NCBI GenBank assembly: GCA_001919995.1
Contig: MNIY01000170.1
Location: 1 to 9,454, forward strand
Source: Ktedonobacter sp. 13_1_20CM_4_53_11
GTDB lineage: Bacteria; Chloroflexota; Ktedonobacteria; Ktedonobacterales; Ktedonobacteraceae
Length of the DNA: 9,454 nt
Reading direction: 5' to 3'
The notes beneath the pieces are model-generated. The model had not been told where the DNA came from, made no database searches, and was given only the letters and a program-made list of their open reading frames with translations. Made by a program: the position numbers and the translations under genes. Positions 5,616 to 9,454 of the stretch are shown in pieces. Position 1 is the first letter of the stretch, and the number at the start of each line of letters is the position of its first letter.

Positions 5616-5640
5616 TTGTAGTTAGTTAACTAACTACAAT
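5616..5640. promoter_or_regulatory. TetR-type operator, copy 3 (perfect palindrome) with -10 box
   Basis: Bases 5616-5639 are a perfect 24-base palindrome: TTGTAGTTAGTT followed by its exact reverse complement. It is the strongest of the three sites. TACAAT (5635-5640), five of six to the -10 consensus, overlaps its right arm, so repressor binding would hide the promoter of the sigma-factor gene. A matching -35 is poor (TGTTTT at 5612-5617 at 17 bases). The site lies 33 bases after the tetR stop and 48 bases before the preferred sigma-factor start. Confidence 0.8.
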
Positions 5641-5687
5641 CGAACGAAATGTGTGGAAGACCGATCCAGACCAAAGGAGCATTACGT

Positions 5688-6374
5688 TTGAGTAAGCAAT
5701 CATATATTCTCGAGATCGAGAATGTCTCGGCAGCAAGCCAGGACGCGTTGCATTTGATAGAGATGCTCCGTAATGGCAACGAGGATGCTTTTATTTTTTT
5801 GATTGATCGGTATCGTACTACCATGCTTCGCCTTGCCATGATCTATGTTCCTGAGCACGCAGTCGCTGAAGAAGTCGTTCAAGAAGCCTGGCTGGGAGTG
5901 CTTCGGGGGCTCAACCGTTTTGAGGGGCGCTCTTCTCTGAAGACCTGGATCTTTCGCATTCTCACCAACTGTGCTAAAACACGTGCATTGCGCGAGAGGC
6001 ACTCCGTTCCATTTTCCTCTCTGTCGGACCTGGAGGTCAACTTCGATGAACCCACTGTGGACCCTGATCGTTTCTTGCCATCAGATTCTCAATTGCCAGG
6101 GCAGTGGGCATCTCTGCCAGCTGCCTGGGACGAAATTCCCGAGAAGCGGCTTCTTTCAAAGGAAACCTATGCATGCATCATGTCGGCCACTGATGCACTA
6201 CCCCCCAGCCAGCGTACCGTCATTACACTGCATGATATTGAAGGGTGGGCATCAGAAGACATCTGTAACGTTCTCGGTATTACCGATAAGAATCAAAGAG
6301 TACTGCTTCACCGGGCACGGTCGAAAGTTCGGCGCGCACTTGAGCAGTACTTCGATGAAAACGAGGGAATGTGA
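5688..6374 (+). CDS. ECF-type RNA polymerase sigma factor
   Basis: 228 residues from the TTG at 5688. Region 2 is at about 33-100 (DAFIFLIDRYRTTMLRLA, VPEHAVAEEVVQEAWLGVL, GRSSLKTWIFRILTNCAKTR), which binds core polymerase and opens the -10. A linker with the GQWASLPAAW motif then leads to region 4 at about 160-222 (LPPSQRTVITLHDIEG, then CNVLGITDKNQRVLLHRARS), which binds the -35. I prefer TTG over the in-frame ATG at 5649 because AAAGGAG (5673-5679) sits eight bases before TTG, while the ATG has no ribosome site and would add an unlikely CGRPIQTKGALR tail. The W-rich linker group usually has a zinc-finger anti-sigma gene directly after it; here that gene is missing. The promoter overlaps a perfect TetR-type palindrome, so the sigma factor is probably released when the TetR ligand appears. 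Confidence 0.92.
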   Translation: MSKQSYILEIENVSAASQDALHLIEMLRNGNEDAFIFLIDRYRTTMLRLAMIYVPEHAVAEEVVQEAWLGVLRGLNRFEGRSSLKTWIFRILTNCAKTRALRERHSVPFSSLSDLEVNFDEPTVDPDRFLPSDSQLPGQWASLPAAWDEIPEKRLLSKETYACIMSATDALPPSQRTVITLHDIEGWASEDICNVLGITDKNQRVLLHRARSKVRRALEQYFDENEGM

Positions 6375-6388
6375 AGGAGAGAAAAGCA

Positions 6389-6454
6389 ATGCAAATCTTA
6401 GCTCACAAGCCCTGTTGCCTACGTTGTGCCGCGATAAAGGCCGCATACCAGTGA
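6389..6454 (+). pseudogene. Truncated ORF after the sigma gene (lost anti-sigma?)
   Basis: AAGGAG (6374-6379) starts at the last base of the sigma stop and is nine bases before ATG at 6389. The frame codes for [21 protein letters not shown], then TGA. From codon 5 on it is antisense to the 3' end of the GH1 gene, whose stop is at 6403-6405. This looks like the real start region of a gene whose body was replaced by the GH1 operon. The Cys cluster (CCLRC) comes from the antisense reading and should not be taken as a zinc finger. Confidence 0.4.
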
Positions 6455-7815
6455 CCGCTGTCTTTGATGATACGGCGCTGTGTGGGGTAGTCGACGTAGA
6501 CGATACCGAAGCGCTTGCTGTAGCCTTGCGCCCACTCGAAGTTATCCAGCAGCGACCAGACGAAGTAGCCCTGCACCGGTACCCCTTGCGCTCGTGCGCG
6601 TCCGAGAGCCTGAAGATGTTCACGTATATAGTGGATCCGCAGCGGGTCACTGATGTGATCTCTGCCGTCCCACTGATCAGTAAAGGCTGCCCCATTCTCT
6701 GTCACCGCCATGGCACGAGGTGCGTAGTCACGGTGGACACGTACCAACACATCGGTTAACGCCTGCGGATAGACCTCCCATCCCATCTCTGTGTATGATG
6801 AATTCGCTGCGACATGTTCATAGCCCCATGTCTGAGTGTCACCGCCTCCGTTTTCCTCCACGCGAGCACGAATGAGTGACCGCGAATAGTTGTTGACACC
6901 CAGGAGGTCGATGGGAGTCGCAATAATGTCCAGGTCACCGTCCTGTATTGGCGGAGAGGCTACTCCCGCATCGGCGAAAAGACCTTCAGGATAATTGCCA
7001 CGAAAGATCGGGTCGAGAAACCAGCGATTGCTCATCTTGTCTGCCAGCTCTACTGCGTGTAACGTCTCAGGATGATCATTCGCTGCATAGACAGGTGTCA
7101 GATTCAGTGTGATCCCCAACTGCGCTTGCAGATAGGTGTGTGCACGCAGGCGAGGGAGTGCCAGCCCATGTGCGAGCAAGAGGTGATGAGCTGCGATGTA
7201 AGCCGACTGCTGCTTACGGCTACCCGGAGCATGTTCGCCGGTCCCGTATCCAAGATAGGCAGAGCACCAGGGCTCATTCAGGGTGACCCACCGGTCGACG
7301 CGGTCTCCCAGCAGTCGCGCGACTACCTCTGCATAGTCCGCAAAAGCGAATGCAGTCTCTCGATTGAGCCAGCCACCTTTCTCGTGCAGCGCCAACGGGA
7401 GATCCCAATGATACAGGGTCACAAGGGGCGTAATACCTCGTGCCAGGAGTGTATCTACCAAACGATCATAAAAATCCAGACCGCGCCCGTTGACAGTTCC
7501 CTTTCCCTGGGGAAGAATGCGCGGCCACGCGATGGAGAAGCGATACGCATTCAGACCTAGTTCGGCCATCAGCGCTACATCCTCTGGCATACGGTGGTAA
7601 TGGTCGGCCGCTACATCTCCGTTCTCTCCGTGATGTACCTTGCCCGGAATAGCTGCGAACTGATCCCAGATGGACAGGCCACGCCCATCCTCAGAGGCTG
7701 CGCCTTCAATCTGATAGGATGCAGTTGCCGCACCCCAGAGAAAATCTGCGGGGAAGACTGATGATACGGGACTATCAACCATCATTGCGGGTTTCGCATC
7801 ATCGATGATACTCAT
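6403..7815 (-). CDS. GH1 beta-glucosidase
   Basis: 470 residues, full family length, no signal peptide, so cytoplasmic. It hydrolyses terminal beta-D-glucosides (or galactosides/fucosides) with retention. The N-terminal signature [15 protein letters not shown] is at 25-39 (Q35 binds the glycone). YHWDLP is at 135-140, the acid/base E181 in TLNEP, the nucleophile E373 in VTENGAA, W419, and NFEW (425-428), whose Glu binds the sugar 4- and 6-hydroxyls. All catalytic residues are present, so the enzyme should be active. AAGGAGG (7820-7826) lies four bases before the ATG, and the ATG overlaps the stop of the DppF-type ATPase by four bases (ATGA), so the two are coupled. The gene ends 28 bases after the convergent sigma-factor stop, with no terminator between. 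The operon suggests hydrolysis of imported cellobiose-like sugars. Confidence 0.96.
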   Translation of the reverse strand: MSIIDDAKPAMMVDSPVSSVFPADFLWGAATASYQIEGAASEDGRGLSIWDQFAAIPGKVHHGENGDVAADHYHRMPEDVALMAELGLNAYRFSIAWPRILPQGKGTVNGRGLDFYDRLVDTLLARGITPLVTLYHWDLPLALHEKGGWLNRETAFAFADYAEVVARLLGDRVDRWVTLNEPWCSAYLGYGTGEHAPGSRKQQSAYIAAHHLLLAHGLALPRLRAHTYLQAQLGITLNLTPVYAANDHPETLHAVELADKMSNRWFLDPIFRGNYPEGLFADAGVASPPIQDGDLDIIATPIDLLGVNNYSRSLIRARVEENGGGDTQTWGYEHVAANSSYTEMGWEVYPQALTDVLVRVHRDYAPRAMAVTENGAAFTDQWDGRDHISDPLRIHYIREHLQALGRARAQGVPVQGYFVWSLLDNFEWAQGYSKRFGIVYVDYPTQRRIIKDSGHWYAAFIAAQRRQQGL

Positions 7816-8945
7816 TCAACCTCCTTAGACGGACGCCCGTTTGCGTGTGTTGTTGCTGTCAGATCAGTTTTGTTTTCTGCTCCGTAGAGGTAACAGTTGA
7901 CCCAGCGTCCCCCGCCCAGTTCCGTCCGTGGCGGAAACTGCTGGCGGCATACAGGCATAGCATATGGACAGCGGGGATGAAAGCGGCACCCACCGGGTGG
8001 ATTGATCAAACTTGGTGGCTCCCCGCTTTCACCTACAGATACTATGGATTGTACCCGTGACGACTCCTTGCGGTCACCTTGCAATACAGTGGACCCGAAT
8101 CGATCGGGGTCCGGTGCTGCAGAGAGCAAGAGTTGGGTATAGGGATGCTTCGGTCGCTGGATTACCTCATCACTGGGACCCCCCTCAACCATCTGACCGG
8201 CATACATGACCAGCGTCTCCTCTGCGAAGTAGCGGGCGCTGGCGAGATCATGCGTGATGAAGAGCAACGCCATGTTCTCTTCTTCTTTGAGACGTAACAA
8301 TAGATTCAACATATCCAGTCGGATGGATACGTCCAGCATGGAGACAGGCTCGTCGGCGAGGAGAACAGAAGGCTTTGCTGCCAACGCGCGGGCAATTGCG
8401 ACGCGCTGACGTTGGCCGCCACTAAGCTGGTGAGGAAACTTTTGCATGAATTGCTCGGCCGGGGTCAGGTTCACTCGTTCGAGCAGCGACATGATGAGCT
8501 GCGTCTCTTCAGCAGTATTATGGGCATAGCCATGAATGCGTAAAGGACGGCTGAGATGATAACGCACAGTATGCACGGAGTTCAGTGACGAGAACGGGTC
8601 CTGAAAGACTATTTGGACGTGGCGACGGTATGCACGCAGGGTAACTTCTCCCCTGGCCTTGACCATTTCCTGCCCATAGCGGATGGTGCCTGACGTGGGC
8701 GTGTAGAGCCTTGCCAGCAAACGCGCGACCGTTGTCTTGCCGCTCCCGCTTTCTCCTACCAAGGCCGTAGCACGACCGGGGCGCAGAGCCAGCGAAGCGT
8801 CTTCGACAGCATGCACGGCCTGTGAAGGCCTAAAGAGCTTGAGCGAGTGCAAAGGAAACTCTTTGCGCAGATGCACTGCCTCCAGGATGGGTTCTTCATT
8901 CAGGACGGGTTCTTCATTGGTTGATGTTGCGGTATTAGTTGACAT
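7812..8945 (-). CDS. DppF/OppF-type ABC transporter ATPase
   Basis: 377 residues. Walker [10 protein letters not shown] (64-72), Q-loop Q115 in FQDPFSSLN, signature LSGGQRQR (174-181), Walker B VLLADEP (194-200), D-loop SMLDVS, H-loop H232. All are present, so it should hydrolyse ATP. The C-terminal extension carries the oligopeptide-transporter motif KHPYTQLLL and four cysteines (C320, C326, C333, C351) of the [14 protein letters not shown] type, which in mycobacterial DppD hold a [4Fe-4S] cluster (from memory). An N-terminal tail contains a perfect in-frame duplication ([12 protein letters not shown]). GGAG (8953-8956) is seven bases before ATG. The start overlaps the preceding ATPase gene by 11 bases. 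Peptide/nickel-class transporters often carry oligosaccharides when linked to glycosidases, as is the case here. Confidence 0.94.
   Translation of the reverse strand: MSTNTATSTNEEPVLNEEPILEAVHLRKEFPLHSLKLFRPSQAVHAVEDASLALRPGRATALVGESGSGKTTVARLLARLYTPTSGTIRYGQEMVKARGEVTLRAYRRHVQIVFQDPFSSLNSVHTVRYHLSRPLRIHGYAHNTAEETQLIMSLLERVNLTPAEQFMQKFPHQLSGGQRQRVAIARALAAKPSVLLADEPVSMLDVSIRLDMLNLLLRLKEEENMALLFITHDLASARYFAEETLVMYAGQMVEGGPSDEVIQRPKHPYTQLLLSAAPDPDRFGSTVLQGDRKESSRVQSIVSVGESGEPPSLINPPGGCRFHPRCPYAMPVCRQQFPPRTELGGGRWVNCYLYGAENKTDLTATTHANGRPSKEVE
8883..8918 (-). repeat. 18-base tandem duplication in the DppF-type gene
   Basis: CAGGATGGGTTCTTCATT (8883-8900) is followed immediately by CAGGACGGGTTCTTCATT (8901-8918), 17 of 18 identical, on the plus strand. 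In the protein it gives two copies of a six-residue unit, NEEPVL and NEEPIL, in the flexible tail before the nucleotide-binding domain. It is in frame and probably neutral. Confidence 0.85.
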
Positions 8946-9453
8946 ATCCAGACTCCAGACTTTCGGGTGGACCTTCAGGGTTCAGTTCTGCATCATAGAG
9001 GTGGCAAGCAACACAGGTTCCTTGCCCCCTTCCCGCTGGCGGTACCTCGGCCCCTTCTGATGCTACAGGAAGCAGGGAAGGCACGATAGTACGACAGGCT
9101 GCGAAGGCGAAAGCACATCGTGGATGAAACGCACAGCCTGGTGGTACTGACCGTAGATCAGGTGGTGAGCCTGCAATGCCGGTCAAACTGTGGCGTGGCC
9201 CATGCAGCGTTGGAAATGAATGCAACAGCCCAGAGGTATATGGGTGCCGTGGGTGGCGAAGCAGGTCGTTGCGGGTTCCCATCTCGACAATACGGCCCGC
9301 GTACATAATAGCGATCGTATCTGCGATTTCGAGCAGGAGTGAAAGATCATGGGTGATAAAGATCACCGAGAAGCTGAAATCGTTGCGTAATCTCATCAGC
9401 TGCATGAGAATATCGCGCTGCACCACTACATCGAGTGCGGTGGTTGGCTCATC
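8935..9453 (-). CDS. DppD/OppD-type ABC transporter ATPase, C-terminal part
   Basis: Open to the right window edge; the first visible codons are the end of Walker B and the D-loop ([12 protein letters not shown]), so Walker A and the signature lie outside. The H-loop is present in [15 protein letters not shown], followed by [10 protein letters not shown] and the family motif RHPYTSGLL. The C-terminal extension contains [14 protein letters not shown] and a CVAC pair, the cysteine set seen in [4Fe-4S]-bearing Dpp ATPases. It pairs with the DppF-type ATPase to form the asymmetric nucleotide-binding dimer of a peptide-class importer. The two genes overlap by 11 bases. The permeases and binding protein should lie further upstream on the minus strand, outside the window. 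Confidence 0.93.
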   Translation of the reverse strand, partial: DEPTTALDVVVQRDILMQLMRLRNDFSFSVIFITHDLSLLLEIADTIAIMYAGRIVEMGTRNDLLRHPRHPYTSGLLHSFPTLHGPRHSLTGIAGSPPDLRSVPPGCAFHPRCAFAFAACRTIVPSLLPVASEGAEVPPAGRGQGTCVACHLYDAELNPEGPPESLESGYVN

Positions 9454-9454
9454 C

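Noticed and set aside
6413..6427. Zinc-finger-like CCLRC in the ORF after the sigma factor
   Set aside because: These codons are the antisense of the GH1 C-terminus (QRRQQG), so the cysteines are accidental.
5971..6759. 262-residue plus-strand ORF across the sigma and GH1 ends
   Set aside because: It crosses two well-supported genes in wrong frames and has no family resemblance.
7072..7560. 162-residue plus-strand ORF inside the GH1 gene
   Set aside because: Antisense to an intact gene with all catalytic motifs; no domain seen.
1..9454. CRISPR arrays, tRNA genes, insertion sequences, phage attachment sites
   Set aside because: I found no regularly spaced repeats, cloverleaf sequence, transposase motif or integrase in either strand.

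Overview
The window looks like bacterial chromosome, most plausibly from a Chloroflexota lineage such as the Ktedonobacteria. The reasons are soft: moderate and patchy base composition, an actinobacterial-type regulator/Nudix pair, one-component TetR and ECF regulators, and a dipeptide-type ABC transporter beside a GH1 glycosidase. No rRNA, tRNA, CRISPR array or intact insertion sequence is visible. Taxonomy is an inference, not a reading.

Layout. (1) 1-1570, comparatively AT-rich: the tail of an HD-type protein (+) converges on a two-gene minus-strand operon, an HTH regulator with a degenerate phospholipase-D-like sensor domain followed by a Nudix hydrolase. Its promoter region carries two direct repeats of 8 bases one helical turn apart. 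(2) 1694-3507: an unrecognised 106-residue protein, a short possibly decayed stretch, then a dipeptide-epimerase gene that lacks about 48 residues of its barrel, including a metal ligand. Beyond it is a fragment of a glycogen-binding-type domain and a regulatory intergenic region. (3) 3508-6374, GC-rich at first: a secreted protein broken by a frameshift, a leader-like ladder of alternating AGGAGG/CCTCCT blocks, a TetR regulator and an ECF sigma factor. (4) 6403-9454, minus strand: an operon of DppD-type ATPase (cut by the window edge), DppF-type ATPase and GH1 beta-glucosidase, with overlapping ends.

How it works together. Three closely related GTTAGTTAAC-type inverted repeats lie before the secreted protein, before tetR and between tetR and the sigma factor. 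This suggests that the TetR protein controls itself, the secreted protein and the sigma factor as one small regulon. The sigma factor has no anti-sigma gene after it: a well-placed ribosome site and ATG run directly into the convergent GH1 gene and stop after 21 codons. The GH1/ABC operon is best read as uptake and cytoplasmic hydrolysis of beta-glucosides or cello-oligosaccharides rather than as peptide import.

The centre of the window (about 2011-3500, 3816 and 6390) shows several signs of recent breakage: an in-frame deletion, a frameshift, an orphaned domain fragment and an abrupt gene end. The two most interesting points are the three-site TetR/ECF circuit and the epimerase deletion that falls exactly between two active-site motifs.
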